Positions 16,980-26,278 of a stretch of DNA of 64,000 bases are shown here, in pieces. Origin of the DNA: Sphaerochaeta pleomorpha str. Grapes (GTDB lineage Bacteria > Spirochaetota > Spirochaetia > Sphaerochaetales > Sphaerochaetaceae). The DNA lies in assembly GCF_000236685.1 (NCBI RefSeq), contig NC_016633.1:2914001-2978000 (forward strand), given 5' to 3'. How positions within the stretch are numbered: the first letter of the stretch is position 1; the number at the start of each line of letters is the position of its first letter. A program made the position numbers and the translations under genes. The notes beneath the pieces are model-generated. The model did no database searches and was not told the origin of the DNA. It saw only the letters and a list, made by a program, of their open reading frames with translations.

Positions 16980-17924
16980 TCAAAATAGCATTTTGCCATC
17001 ATTCACTGGTGACTGTTGATTCATGTTACAAAGCAAGGTTTCAATGTCCTGTCTGCTTGCAAGATCATAGGAAAAGGCACTTGCACTACCTGCACAAACC
17101 CCCATACGGAGAGCTTGTTTATAATCACCAGTTTTTAAATATCCTGCCAAGAATCCAGCAACCATGGAATCTCCCGCTCCTATGGTGTTAAGCACTTTTC
17201 CTTTAGGAGCATCACATTGGTGGACTGTCCCAAATTCATCTATGAGTATTGCACCTTTTTTCCCCAGTGATACTAAAACATTTTTTGCCCCACTGTCCTG
17301 GAGTTTTTTCCCATAGGTTATTGAATCTGCAATCCCAGAAATTTTTACTCCAAAAATTTCACCCAATTCAATATCGTTTGGTTTTATAAGAAAGGGATGG
17401 TAAGGAAGCACATTAAGAAGTAAATGATTTGTAGCATCTACAATTGTCTTTATTTTTTTTCCCTGCAAATGGCATAGAATATCTTCATAAATAGTTTGAG
17501 GTACCATCGGGGGGATGCTTCCCGCTAGAACTAGACAATCAGCTTCAGAAAGCAGATCGAGTTTTGCATAGAGTAATTCAATATCTTTCTTGTCGATTTC
17601 TGGTCCTCTTCCGTTGATTTCACTTTCTGTGTTGGCGGTACGTATTTTCACGTTGATTCTCGTAAAACCGTTGGCTACTTGAATGAAGTCAGCTTGAATC
17701 CTTCTTTGATGCAATAAATGAGTCAAAGCTGTTCCCGTAAACCCCGCTTCAAACCCATAGGCAATGGTATCGATCCCAAGAGCATGTAGCACAATGGAAA
17801 CATTGATTCCTTTCCCGCCAGGGAAAATCTTCTCAGTATTTGTCCTGTTCAAGGCTCCCAAGATAAAAGAGTCGACAGAGATTACATAGTCTAACGAAGG
17901 ATTGAAAGTAACAGTAGCTATCAT
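16980..17924 (-). CDS. PfkB-family hexose-phosphate kinase (1-phosphofructokinase type)
   Basis: 314 residues. The N-terminus MIATVTFNPSLDYVI and FPGGKGINVS are typical of the FruK/LacC branch of the PfkB family, which phosphorylates fructose 1-phosphate or tagatose 6-phosphate. The catalytic anion hole and base are in NTIGAGDSMVAGF. It is the last gene of the sugar island. GAGGAG lies 5 bp before the ATG. It is separated from the binding-protein gene by 198 bp containing an inverted repeat, so it may have its own control. The true substrate cannot be fixed from sequence, but the branch acts on already phosphorylated hexoses, which fits the dehydrogenase in the same island. Confidence 0.88.
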   Translation of the reverse strand: MIATVTFNPSLDYVISVDSFILGALNRTNTEKIFPGGKGINVSIVLHALGIDTIAYGFEAGFTGTALTHLLHQRRIQADFIQVANGFTRINVKIRTANTESEINGRGPEIDKKDIELLYAKLDLLSEADCLVLAGSIPPMVPQTIYEDILCHLQGKKIKTIVDATNHLLLNVLPYHPFLIKPNDIELGEIFGVKISGIADSITYGKKLQDSGAKNVLVSLGKKGAILIDEFGTVHQCDAPKGKVLNTIGAGDSMVAGFLAGYLKTGDYKQALRMGVCAGSASAFSYDLASRQDIETLLCNMNQQSPVNDGKMLF

Positions 17925-18054
17925 GAATTCTCCTCAACAAATCAATAGAAATGACATAGATAATTACAAATGCTTTATAAGTAAATAACCTCGATTTTAT
18001 GTAAGCTAATGCCACTTATCTGATGATGGACCATTATTTTTCCACTGCAAGACC

Positions 18055-18077
18055 GTGAATTGTCTAAAGCAATTCAC
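18055..18077. repeat. Inverted repeat before the kinase gene
   Basis: GTGAATTG-tctaaag-CAATTCAC, a perfect 8-bp inverted repeat between the binding-protein and kinase genes. There is no T-run on the minus strand. Could be an operator, a 3' processing hairpin or a weak attenuator. Confidence 0.5.
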
Positions 18078-18122
18078 AATCTTGTCAATGAAGTTTAGCT
18101 AATTATTATCTTGAAGAAAGGC

Positions 18123-19190
18123 TTAGCGATTCACTTCAGCCCAAAGCTGATTCCAATGGTCTGTCATTTTGGTCTTGTTTTTCATCAAATACTCATAATC
18201 CAAATCAACAAGTCCCAAAGTGTCACTATTAGGTAAGCTGCTTGGTTTGCATAACTTGTTGGAACCACGACCGGCTAAGTCGGTACGCATATTCTGGAAA
18301 TCAGTTGAAGCCAACAGATCAATCATAGCTTTTGCGGCTACCAAATTGGGAGCATCTTTCACGATTGCCGCTCCTCCAGGCATTGCTGTGTTTCCTTCGT
18401 TCATATAGATGATTTGCATAGTGGCACCACCCCCAGCGATAATACCTGCAGGTGTCGATTCATATGACAAACCGACTGCATATTCACCTTCGTTGACTAA
18501 GTTATATACATCTTTGGAGGAATTAGTTGAGAAGCTATTCTCCATCAGTTGTTTTACATAAGTCCATCCTTTTTCGTCATCGAACTTATCTCCCATCACT
18601 GCCAAGATTGTCTGCAATTGCCTCCAGCCAGACGAAGATGCAGAGGGATCTGCCAGAATAATTTTTCCTTTCAACGCAGGTTGAAGCAGATCTTTATAAC
18701 CCTTTACCGAAACTCCGAGCTGTTTCAATACGTTTGGATTCACAACTAAACACATGACCTGTACATCATAAAATGTATAGTACTCGGATGGGTCGTGGAA
18801 TCCTTGTTCTTTGTCTAGGGTTGAGGTATAGGGTTGAAGAATATCATGGTATTTTTCACCATCAGCTGCAAACATTCCTCCAATAACCACATCAGCACCA
18901 CTTGTTGCATCACTCCGGATCTTTGTAGCCAAAGTACCCACAGAATCGGCAACGATTTCGATTTTGCACTTTGGATAACATTCCTTCCACAGTTTCAATA
19001 ATAATTCCTGCTGTGTCTCTTCCATTGTAGTGTACACCGTCAATGTTCCTGTAACCTCATCAACCCCTTTTGCCCAATCAGGTCGATCAGTAGTGGTTAT
19101 AGGAGTCTTCGACTCGTTTGTCCCATTCGCAAATGCGAATCCAAGTGCCATGACAAAAATCAACGATATTGCCAGCATCTTCTTTCTCAT
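18123..19190 (-). CDS. Extracellular binding protein of the AfuABC/FbpABC-like importer
   Basis: 355-residue periplasmic binding protein, type II fold. A signal peptide occupies about residues 1-22, with a probable signal peptidase I site at AFA-NG and no lipobox. LTVYTTMEETQQELL starts the mature domain. It belongs to the family usually named iron(III)-binding, but that family also contains AfuA, shown to bind hexose phosphates, and phosphonate binders. Given the SorE-like dehydrogenase and PfkB kinase next door, a sugar phosphate is a better guess than iron. The start at 19190 has GGAGG 5 bp upstream; the frame is open to 19202. It ends the transporter part of the operon. Confidence 0.85.
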   Translation of the reverse strand: MRKKMLAISLIFVMALGFAFANGTNESKTPITTTDRPDWAKGVDEVTGTLTVYTTMEETQQELLLKLWKECYPKCKIEIVADSVGTLATKIRSDATSGADVVIGGMFAADGEKYHDILQPYTSTLDKEQGFHDPSEYYTFYDVQVMCLVVNPNVLKQLGVSVKGYKDLLQPALKGKIILADPSASSSGWRQLQTILAVMGDKFDDEKGWTYVKQLMENSFSTNSSKDVYNLVNEGEYAVGLSYESTPAGIIAGGGATMQIIYMNEGNTAMPGGAAIVKDAPNLVAAKAMIDLLASTDFQNMRTDLAGRGSNKLCKPSSLPNSDTLGLVDLDYEYLMKNKTKMTDHWNQLWAEVNR

Positions 19191-19246
19191 GATATCCTCC
19201 ATTTTTTAATCTGAAAGAATTTCTTTCAGAATTGTTCCCAATTCAA

Positions 19247-20905
19247 TTACATCCGTACGTTTTCGATCTTGGTAAATTTTAAGTAAACCATAAGGCATAT
19301 GATGGTTAGGATTGTAGTCACTGTTGCAAAGGCTGCCGCTACCCCGTATATACCGTTGTTGATTGCCACATAAGTACCGATTGTCAATGTTATTGTTCGA
19401 TTGTTGTACAGGATGACTCCACTCGACATTTCCGTGATGATTGAAACCCAACTTAATACTGCTCCTGAAATAATTCCACTGGACATCATAGGAACAGTAA
19501 TTTTAACAAATGATTTCAGCTTGGAAGCCCCTAAGCTCAAGGCTGCCTCTTCAATGCTTGGACTGATTTTCATCATTGCGGCAGTTGCCGAACGGCTGGT
19601 AAATGGCAACCTGCGTATTGCCAAAGCTATTACCATAATTACCAGTGTACCTGCAATGCAGAAAGGCTTATGGCTATAAACGATTACCAAAGCAATGCCG
19701 ATTACTGCTCCTGGCATGATATAGGGTAGCATAGAGATTGTATCGATGAGGTTACTGATTGCATTTCCTTTTCTTACTACCAGATATGCAATTAAAACAG
19801 CCAGCACCACGATAATAGCTAATGTGAATATACTGATTATCAGAGTATTGTTTGTAGCTCTAAGTAAGTTTTTTGAGAACGCCTTCTGATAGTTTACAAG
19901 AGAATACCCATTCAATAATATGCTGTTGTTATACTTTCTGAAGGACATATAAATGATATATAGTTGAGGCAACATGGAAATCGCTACCAAGGCATAACAA
20001 TAAATATGCATCAAAATGCCTGAAGCATGGTGGCATTCTTTCTGTTCAATGGGATGCATCGCACTAATGGTAAATTTGAATTTGCTTGTTGCTATTTTCT
20101 GAAGCAAGAAAAAGAAGCCAGTAACAATCACAGCAATAATACTAATTGCAGAGGCAAAATGATAATCTGCACCATTTTCTCCCAAGTATTCATTATAAAT
20201 CAACACCGGAAAAGTTGTATATCCTCTTCCGATAAGCAAAGGGGTACCGAAATCTGCGAAGGAGCGCATAAAGACAAGCAAAGCAGCAGCCAATATAGTC
20301 GGCATGGTTAATGTTATCAGTATTTTGAAGAATCTATTGACTCCCTTGCATCCCATACTTTCAGCAGCTTCCATCAGAGAGTTGTCAACATCCCTAAAAG
20401 CTCCATTCATATAAATAACTACCAAGGGAAATAATTTCATGGTTTGTACCAATACAATTCCACCAAACCCATAGATGCTCACATTATTGATACCAATCGT
20501 TTTCAATAAATTAGTTAGAAGTCCATTATTTCCCAGTAACAGAATCCAAGCATACGCTCCTATAAAAGGTGCAGACATGGTACAGAGTAAGCAAAGGATA
20601 AAAAGTAGTTTTCTTCCTTTCATTTTATAGAAAGAATAGAAATAGGCAAATGGGATCCCTAGGAGTAAACAAAGGGCCATAGAGAAAAAGGCTATCTTGA
20701 AACTATTGAATATGGTGGAGTAGTAGTAGCTCTTTCCAAAAAACCTTGCAAACGCATCCAAGGAAAACCTGCCATCAGAAGTAACCACAGCTTCTTTTAG
20801 TAAACCCGCAATCGGAAATACCAAGAATACTACGAAAAGGGCCAAGATGCCGAATGAAGTCATATTCCAGAATTCAAATAATTTATGTCTTTTCATTATC
20901 TTCAT
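19247..20905 (-). CDS. ABC importer permease, two fused membrane domains
   Basis: 552 residues with about twelve membrane segments arranged as two copies of the binding-protein-dependent permease domain. An EAA-type loop is in each half: LMEAAESMGCKG near residue 180 and IEEAALSLGASK near 460. This tandem form is characteristic of the FbpB/AfuB/SfuB branch. It forms the channel for the importer. ATG at 20905 overlaps the ATPase stop in ATGA; an upstream in-frame ATG exists at 20920. It is followed after 56 bp by the binding-protein gene. Confidence 0.88.
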   Translation of the reverse strand: MKIMKRHKLFEFWNMTSFGILALFVVFLVFPIAGLLKEAVVTSDGRFSLDAFARFFGKSYYYSTIFNSFKIAFFSMALCLLLGIPFAYFYSFYKMKGRKLLFILCLLCTMSAPFIGAYAWILLLGNNGLLTNLLKTIGINNVSIYGFGGIVLVQTMKLFPLVVIYMNGAFRDVDNSLMEAAESMGCKGVNRFFKILITLTMPTILAAALLVFMRSFADFGTPLLIGRGYTTFPVLIYNEYLGENGADYHFASAISIIAVIVTGFFFLLQKIATSKFKFTISAMHPIEQKECHHASGILMHIYCYALVAISMLPQLYIIYMSFRKYNNSILLNGYSLVNYQKAFSKNLLRATNNTLIISIFTLAIIVVLAVLIAYLVVRKGNAISNLIDTISMLPYIMPGAVIGIALVIVYSHKPFCIAGTLVIMVIALAIRRLPFTSRSATAAMMKISPSIEEAALSLGASKLKSFVKITVPMMSSGIISGAVLSWVSIITEMSSGVILYNNRTITLTIGTYVAINNGIYGVAAAFATVTTILTIICLMVYLKFTKIENVRM

Positions 20906-22017
20906 TTCTTTACCATCCAATCCATGTCTTGCATAAGACTCTTACCGGTTGTGGCATCGAATATGTTTATTTTGGCGATATTTACATTCAAAAAAATTTG
21001 ACTACCGGCAGGAAGAATTGATTCGAAATCTGATTCCTTTATTATCTCTGCCTCTTCGTTTGTATCAAGTTTAACAAAATAATGAGTATTTAATCCTAGA
21101 AATATGCTATCTTCAATAGTTGCTTTAATACATTTTTCCTGAGGTTGCGTATTGATTATCAATTCTTCAGGACGACAGGATACCAAAACATTTTCATCCG
21201 ATACTTTTTTTGGATCGATCTTATCGACAGAAATTCTATAGCCATTAGAGAACTCCAATTCAAAGCCGTGGTTGCCTTGAAATAGTTTCCCCTCAAGCAA
21301 ATTTGATTTTCCTATGAACGTTGCAACAAATAGATCAGCCGGACGCATATAAATATCTTGCGGTCTTCCGCATTGATGAATGATTCCATCCTTCATGACA
21401 GCAATACGATTGGAAATCGCCATAGCTTCCTCTTGGTCATGAGTCACGTACACTGTAGTAATTCCAACATTTTTTTGAATTGCCTTGATAACAGAGCGCA
21501 TCTCCACCCTGAGTTTTGCATCAAGGTTTGAGAGCGGTTCATCCATCAATAACACATCGGGTTGAATAACCAAAGCACGGGCAAGAGCTACTCGCTGTTG
21601 TTGTCCACCGGAAAGTCTATCAGGCATTCTGTCTGCATATTCATCTACATGAACTAGTTTTAAGAACTTGTCAGTTTCCCTTTTGGTTATATCAGCGGGG
21701 ACTTTCCTGCTGCGCAACCCGAATTCAACATTTTTACGGACTGTCATATTAGGGAAAATTGCATAGTTCTGGAAGACCATCCCAATATTCCTCTTATCAG
21801 GCTCTAAATTGTTGATTTCCTTGTTGTTGAAGGAAAACTTTCCACCTTCAATGCTATTAAAACCAGCAATCATACGTAGTAGTGTGGTTTTTCCGCAACC
21901 GGATGGGCCCAATAAAGTAAATAACTCTCCATCATGAATCTCAATGGAAAGATCTGGAATTACTATGGTCTCTCCATATTTTTTAACAGCATGTTCGATT
22001 GAAATATTCACGCTCAT
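20902..22017 (-). CDS. ABC importer ATPase (PotA/FbpC/AfuC-like)
   Basis: 371 residues. Walker A is GPSGCGKTTLLRM, then the Q loop, signature LSGGQQQRVALARAL, Walker B VLLMDEPLSNLD and the switch His VTHDQEEAM. The C-terminal 120 residues form a TOBE-like regulatory domain (SCRPEELII). It powers the fused permease downstream. AGGAG lies 8 bp before the ATG. The gene is coupled to the permease by a 4-bp overlap and follows the dehydrogenase gene with a gap of about 30 bp. Confidence 0.9.
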   Translation of the reverse strand: MSVNISIEHAVKKYGETIVIPDLSIEIHDGELFTLLGPSGCGKTTLLRMIAGFNSIEGGKFSFNNKEINNLEPDKRNIGMVFQNYAIFPNMTVRKNVEFGLRSRKVPADITKRETDKFLKLVHVDEYADRMPDRLSGGQQQRVALARALVIQPDVLLMDEPLSNLDAKLRVEMRSVIKAIQKNVGITTVYVTHDQEEAMAISNRIAVMKDGIIHQCGRPQDIYMRPADLFVATFIGKSNLLEGKLFQGNHGFELEFSNGYRISVDKIDPKKVSDENVLVSCRPEELIINTQPQEKCIKATIEDSIFLGLNTHYFVKLDTNEEAEIIKESDFESILPAGSQIFLNVNIAKINIFDATTGKSLMQDMDWMVKK

Positions 22018-22048
22018 CTATTGGCTCCTTTGGTTTTTTTAACTAAGT

Positions 22049-23299
22049 CTATGTCCAGTTGTTCAGTAGATATTTCTCTGCTTCAACACACCAAAGTCCG
22101 TTATGAGCATCGATGATATCAGCTAAGATGCCAAAACGAATATCCTTGACAGATAAGGTTCGAAAATCCTCAATTGCGGTTAGCGGAAGGTCCAGATGGG
22201 TATAGATAAGTTTTTTCCCTCCAGGAATTTTAGGAAGGTTCAAGGTGGTCTCAGCTGCGCAGTTCAATCCACCAATATGTGTGATCATTACTGCAGGATC
22301 CAACTGTTTTTTTTCAGTCATTCTAAGGGATTCAAGCATATCATATGTGTTTCCACCTGTCGTGCCGATTACATGGGTTGAATTGTAGTGTACATCATAG
22401 AAATTCAAAGGTGCGCAGAACTGCTTATCAATAGGACCTGCAAAGAAATTCAAACATCCGTCTCTTCCTAGAATATCGGAACCTAATTGCACCACAGAGG
22501 CAATCGGCGCAAATGCAAAAACATCGTCAAATCCTAAGGGAGAGAAGCGACGTAAATAGTTGGCGACATCATCTATATTGGAAGTATTGATAAATTCTAC
22601 TCGTACGCCACACTCTTGTGCTTCTTTTTCAAATAAGAATTTTGCTCTCGAAAGTCTTTTTGAATTTATATCAGTCAATACAATTAGCGAAGGCCGGTGT
22701 TCTGAATGAATTGCATATGTCAAAGCGCCCAATCCCATTGGCCCGGCGGCAGCCAATAGGGCAATGTTTCCTCCTTGTTTAATACCCATTGTGTGGGCAT
22801 AAACTCCCATTTCTGTATGGAAACATGCATGAAATGCACCAATGCAGCATGACATCGGTTCTGCTAAAGAGGCTTCAAAATAGGCCTCACCTTTATATTC
22901 CAATAGACATCCAAGTTCCATAACTTCAGGAGGAAGTATGCAGTAGGTTGCATCTCCTCCGCAAAACTCATATGAATAACCTGGAGACCACATGGTTCCC
23001 TTATAATTTAAAGCTGGTTGCAAGGTGAATTTCATACCAGCCTTGAACTGGTCTTTATATTTCTCACCAACCTCTACGATATCACCTGCAAATTCATGAC
23101 CTGTAATAGCTGGATGTTGTGCAACATCAGAATGGACACGTTTGTGTTTGGGGCCTAAAATCGCACATTTGTAAGTTGACATACAAATACTATCGGAAAC
23201 AACTTTCACTAATATTTCATCATCGTTGATTTTTGGCAACTCAAATTCGTCAATTCGCAAATCTGATGCCCCATGAATTCGAAGCGCTCTTGCTTTCAT
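22049..23299 (-). CDS. SorE-like zinc-type sugar-phosphate dehydrogenase
   Basis: 416 residues, medium-chain dehydrogenase fold. It resembles the L-sorbose-1-phosphate reductase (SorE) group: ALRIHGASDLRI at the start, ITGHEFAGDIVEVG, then DGCLNFFAGPIDK and NFYDVHYNSTHVIGTTGGNT in the C-terminal half. SorE interconverts a ketohexose phosphate and a hexitol phosphate. The nucleotide loop reads AAAGPMGLGAL. The catalytic zinc ligands are not all certain; Cys38 in DSICMST and His in TGHEF are candidates. GGGAG precedes the ATG at 23299; the frame is open to 23341. First gene of the operon, behind a TTGACA promoter and a palindrome. Confidence 0.85.
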   Translation of the reverse strand: MKARALRIHGASDLRIDEFELPKINDDEILVKVVSDSICMSTYKCAILGPKHKRVHSDVAQHPAITGHEFAGDIVEVGEKYKDQFKAGMKFTLQPALNYKGTMWSPGYSYEFCGGDATYCILPPEVMELGCLLEYKGEAYFEASLAEPMSCCIGAFHACFHTEMGVYAHTMGIKQGGNIALLAAAGPMGLGALTYAIHSEHRPSLIVLTDINSKRLSRAKFLFEKEAQECGVRVEFINTSNIDDVANYLRRFSPLGFDDVFAFAPIASVVQLGSDILGRDGCLNFFAGPIDKQFCAPLNFYDVHYNSTHVIGTTGGNTYDMLESLRMTEKKQLDPAVMITHIGGLNCAAETTLNLPKIPGGKKLIYTHLDLPLTAIEDFRTLSVKDIRFGILADIIDAHNGLWCVEAEKYLLNNWT

Positions 23300-23350
23300 A
23301 CCAAAACTCCCTTTCTTTATACATGAATGTACTATGTCCATGCGTTTTGC

Positions 23351-23379
23351 AGGGTAAACCCGGTATGAGCAGTTGTCAA
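23351..23379 (-). promoter_or_regulatory. Probable promoter of the sugar island
   Basis: Minus strand TTGACA, 17 bp, TACCCT, about 50 bp upstream of the dehydrogenase start. The -35 is perfect and the -10 weak, as expected for an activated or repressed promoter. Confidence 0.5.
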
Positions 23380-23428
23380 TTAAATTGTTGTTTTAACAAA
23401 AATATATTTCTTAAGAACAAAAAAATTG

Positions 23429-23438
23429 CGATATATCG
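23429..23438. promoter_or_regulatory. Palindrome, possible DeoR operator
   Basis: CGATATATCG is a perfect 10-bp palindrome about 50 bp upstream of the dehydrogenase promoter, in the gap after the deoR gene. It is a candidate site for the DeoR regulator; this is position-based inference. Confidence 0.4.
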
Positions 23439-23461
23439 AATAAAATTCTCTTTACACCTCT

Positions 23462-24214
23462 TTAAAGAACCTTAATATTATTGTTTCGAAAGTATTCGGC
23501 AATTTGAGGATCAAGTTCGTCGTCGGAAATTAAAATATCAATATCCTGTACGTTCGCGAAAGAAAATGTATTGCTAATTTCCACTTTAGAAGAATCCATG
23601 AGTAATACAGTAGTTTCAGCTCTGCTGATTACAGCACGTTTAAGAGAGCTTTCTTCCAAGGCTCCACAATTAAAACCTGTTGTTTTCATATAGCCTGTAG
23701 TCCCTAGAAATGCAATATCATAATTCATCTCGCGAATTTTCTCACAGCTATCTGAACCAGAAATGCTCATACTTGAGGGATTGATCTTTCCCCCTGGCAT
23801 GAATATTTGGACCTTGGAAAGTTTTGCGAGTTCGATGGCACAATGAATACCAGAAGTAAAAACCAAATGAGGTTCATCAGGAAATTTCCGAGCCAGTTCT
23901 GTAACAGTTGAGCCTGAATCAAGGAAAATAGAAGTACTTGGATATATTAGGTTAGCGGCTTTTTCCGCGATGCAACGTTTTTTTTCAACGTTTCTACAAA
24001 AACGTTTATTCAGTAAATCATCCGTACCGATAATTCGATCAACTGATTTTGCTCCTCCATGTACTCGGACAATTAATCGCATCTCATCAAGTGCTTTGAG
24101 ATCATTGCGAAGGGTCATCTCAGAAACTGTAGGAAATGCTGTTTTTAAAAGAGAGAAACTGACAGCTCCATTCTCGTTGATAAATTCTTCAATTTGGTTT
24201 CTTCGGTTTTTCAA
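23462..24214 (-). CDS. DeoR/GlpR-family sugar regulator
   Basis: 250 residues. N-terminal winged helix (about 1-60) with TVSEMTLRNDLKALDEM as recognition region, and a C-terminal phosphosugar-binding domain: LDSGSTVTELA, FTSGIHCAIELA, GGKINPSS, FLGTTGY. Family members respond to sugar phosphates. The longest frame starts at 24274, but GGAGG lies 6 bp before a TTG at 24212-24214 that begins the usual DeoR N-terminus (KNRRNQIEEFI), so a TTG start is assigned. It sits upstream of the dehydrogenase-transporter-kinase genes on the same strand and is the obvious local regulator. Confidence 0.88.
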   Translation of the reverse strand: MKNRRNQIEEFINENGAVSFSLLKTAFPTVSEMTLRNDLKALDEMRLIVRVHGGAKSVDRIIGTDDLLNKRFCRNVEKKRCIAEKAANLIYPSTSIFLDSGSTVTELARKFPDEPHLVFTSGIHCAIELAKLSKVQIFMPGGKINPSSMSISGSDSCEKIREMNYDIAFLGTTGYMKTTGFNCGALEESSLKRAVISRAETTVLLMDSSKVEISNTFSFANVQDIDILISDDELDPQIAEYFRNNNIKVL

Positions 24215-24274
24215 AAGAATCCTCCAAGATTTTCGAAATAAAAATTTCCAAATTAGCATAACGGAATATTGCAT

Positions 24275-24690
24275 TATTTAGAGTCTGAAATACTGATAAG
24301 TCTTTTGATGAAATATTTATAACATATTCAACCAAGACTATTATTTATACTATCGTACAAATGAAAACTAACAGTAGAAAGCCATGAACTTATCTTGTGC
24401 TATGCCATGATAACCCGTGTTTAGAGGAAGTTTCAAGCGCGTTGCAATCTCAAATATATTTTTTTGCAGCATTCACCCATTCAGGGTAACCCTTTTGGAA
24501 TCACAGCCCCCACAAAGGGTGACACTAAATATCGATTACTGCACGCCAAGTGGGCATCAGTCTTGCTTTGTATTAATGGTATCTCCCTCCAGACACTAGT
24601 CAATCTCCTCTCTCTTTAAAGTGAACCAAAATCAATTGTTTCCCTTGATCACCAATGACACCGAACACAAGAGAGGATTTTCTGTGGTTT
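24275..24690. other. Intergenic gap beside the sugar island
   Basis: No convincing gene. ACCCTTTTGG (24489-24498) and CACAAAGGGT (24511-24520) form an imperfect inverted repeat. Together with the dead transposase that follows, this looks like debris at a past insertion boundary; no paired element ends were found. Confidence 0.5.
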
Positions 24691-24693
24691 TAG

Positions 24694-25101
24694 AGGTGGT
24701 CCGAAGAGGATGCCTACGACCTGCTGAAGAACCGCTTCCAGCTGGAAACCACCCTCAAGCAGGATTTCCGGGCGACTATACTCACCTTCTCCATGCTCTT
24801 GGCCATGGAAGAGGTAGTGAACGAGCAGATCCGCAAGGAAGGGGAAGACAAATAGAACAAGCATGGATATTAGATGGGCCACAATAAGTTCGTGGGCATC
24901 ATCCGCGATGACCTCATACATGCGTTGACGGCCAGAAACCGGATGGACCTAGTAGCTAAGATGAACAAGGTAAGGAAGAGGGCCCGGGCTTTTGTCTGTC
25001 CTGCTCCAAGTGCAGAGAACATGAAAAACCCTGATTCCCTCATAATCTCAAGTCAACCTGCTCATCTTCCAGATGAGTCATATTTAAGTTCTGAACAATA
25101 A
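24694..25101 (+). pseudogene. Remnant of an IS4-like transposase
   Basis: One reading frame from 24694 to 25101 carries only the C-terminal part of a DDE transposase: WSEEDAYDLLKNRFQLET, then LKQDFRATILTFSML, then NKFVGIIRDDLIHALT. This resembles the IS4-family end region (R-x-Q-I-E-T and E-Q-D-F-x-A-T-I). It is broken by in-frame TAG codons at 24853 and 24871, with another TAG just upstream at 24691, and lacks the catalytic DDE part. No terminal repeats are visible. It is dead and marks mobile-element activity beside the sugar island. Confidence 0.7.
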
Positions 25102-25170
25102 TTATTTAGTACTGAAACATCAGATTTGTGCTATTATTTTGCGAAAAAGATAAAGGTATGGTGAATGTAG

Positions 25171-26268
25171 ATGTATTCTTCTGTTTTCCGAAAGGTTTTC
25201 CTGATATTTTCTATATTTCTCCTAGGATTAACTGAGGTATGGGCTTTTTCTTTCCAATGGGCGCCCCTTGATCCTTTGTTTCGAGAACCTCTTGCCGATC
25301 CCTTTGCCTGCTCAACCAGTTTTCGGTCCTTAGGTATGCTGGATGAAGAGAGTATCCCCGATTCTGTATTGGTTTCAAACGAAGCTACCAACCGTTATGA
25401 GAGTATCACTTATGATGATGCCAATCAGCGTGAATATTGGCAGATGAAAAGTGCCGTGAATATCGGTCTGCTTAGGGCTTCGCTGGGATTTATTGAGATG
25501 GAAGGGTATATTCAAGGTGGGCTGAACACTGTTTTCCAGAAAAATGGTTCGGTCAATGCCTTGGGGTTCGATGGTCTCTATGGAGCCGGGGCAACCATAA
25601 GGCTTTTCAATGTCCTTGCCCTCCAGGCGGGATTTCATCATTTTTCCGGCCATTGGGGAGATGAAATCATAGGGGATTTGCTTGAATACAATCCATCTCT
25701 GGATTTATATTCTTCCACTGCAACGTACCATTTGGAGGAATATACCAGAGGTAATTCCTGGATTGCAGGGGCTTCCTTGGACCAGGGCTCTTGGGGCCGT
25801 TTGTATTTCTTTGCCGAGCTTCCTATGGAAAGATCCTGGATCAGGCCGGGAATCCATGTACCGGCAGACACCCTTAAGCCAGGAAATAGCGATACTTCTC
25901 AGTTTGAGTATATTACCGGACAGGAAGGCCTCACGGGTTTGACCCCGTATGATTCTTCCTACAAGGCTTGGAGACTGCAATCAGGCTTGGAACTCTATAT
26001 TCCGGTTTCGACTATCGGCTCCTTGTTTTTGGCAGGGGATGTTCAGGCGCACCAAGATGGACAGACGCTCCATCAGGTCGGAGGCTATAATCCTTCCAAT
26101 CCCTGGGAATTCGAATATACAGTAGGTGGAGGTTTTGCCTTCAATAAGGATTTCATGGAAAGAACGTTTCGGTTTGAAATCTATTATCATGATGGAAGAT
26201 TCCCGCTCTTGAACTATTTTTTCCAGCGCAGCAAATATCTTGTTATGGGTATAGTAATCAGTGGTTAG
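25171..26268 (+). CDS. Secreted outer-membrane-type protein, first of a tandem pair
   Basis: 365 residues. A signal peptide (about 1-25, ending VWA) is followed by a chain with many alternating hydrophobic strands and aromatic-glycine endings, suggesting a beta-barrel in the outer membrane. About half of the C-terminal 130 residues match the next gene, including HQDGQTLHQVGGYNPSNPWEFEY and YYHDGRFPLLNYFFQR. The C-terminal element recalls DUF1207-type proteins, but I do not recognise the family with certainty. No strong Shine-Dalgarno site precedes this ATG. The gap to the second copy is 10 bp, so they are cotranscribed. Function unknown. Confidence 0.75.
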   Translation: MYSSVFRKVFLIFSIFLLGLTEVWAFSFQWAPLDPLFREPLADPFACSTSFRSLGMLDEESIPDSVLVSNEATNRYESITYDDANQREYWQMKSAVNIGLLRASLGFIEMEGYIQGGLNTVFQKNGSVNALGFDGLYGAGATIRLFNVLALQAGFHHFSGHWGDEIIGDLLEYNPSLDLYSSTATYHLEEYTRGNSWIAGASLDQGSWGRLYFFAELPMERSWIRPGIHVPADTLKPGNSDTSQFEYITGQEGLTGLTPYDSSYKAWRLQSGLELYIPVSTIGSLFLAGDVQAHQDGQTLHQVGGYNPSNPWEFEYTVGGGFAFNKDFMERTFRFEIYYHDGRFPLLNYFFQRSKYLVMGIVISG

Positions 26269-26278
26269 GAGTCTTTTT

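Noticed and set aside
18123-22017. Annotating the ABC importer as a ferric-iron transporter
   Set aside because: The family name suggests iron, but the gene context is sugar-phosphate metabolism and AfuABC of the same family carries hexose phosphates.
24694-25101. Amber recoding to read through the TAG codons in the transposase frame
   Set aside because: The frame lacks the catalytic domain and has no start; nothing else in the window shows TAG read-through. Decay is the simpler reading.
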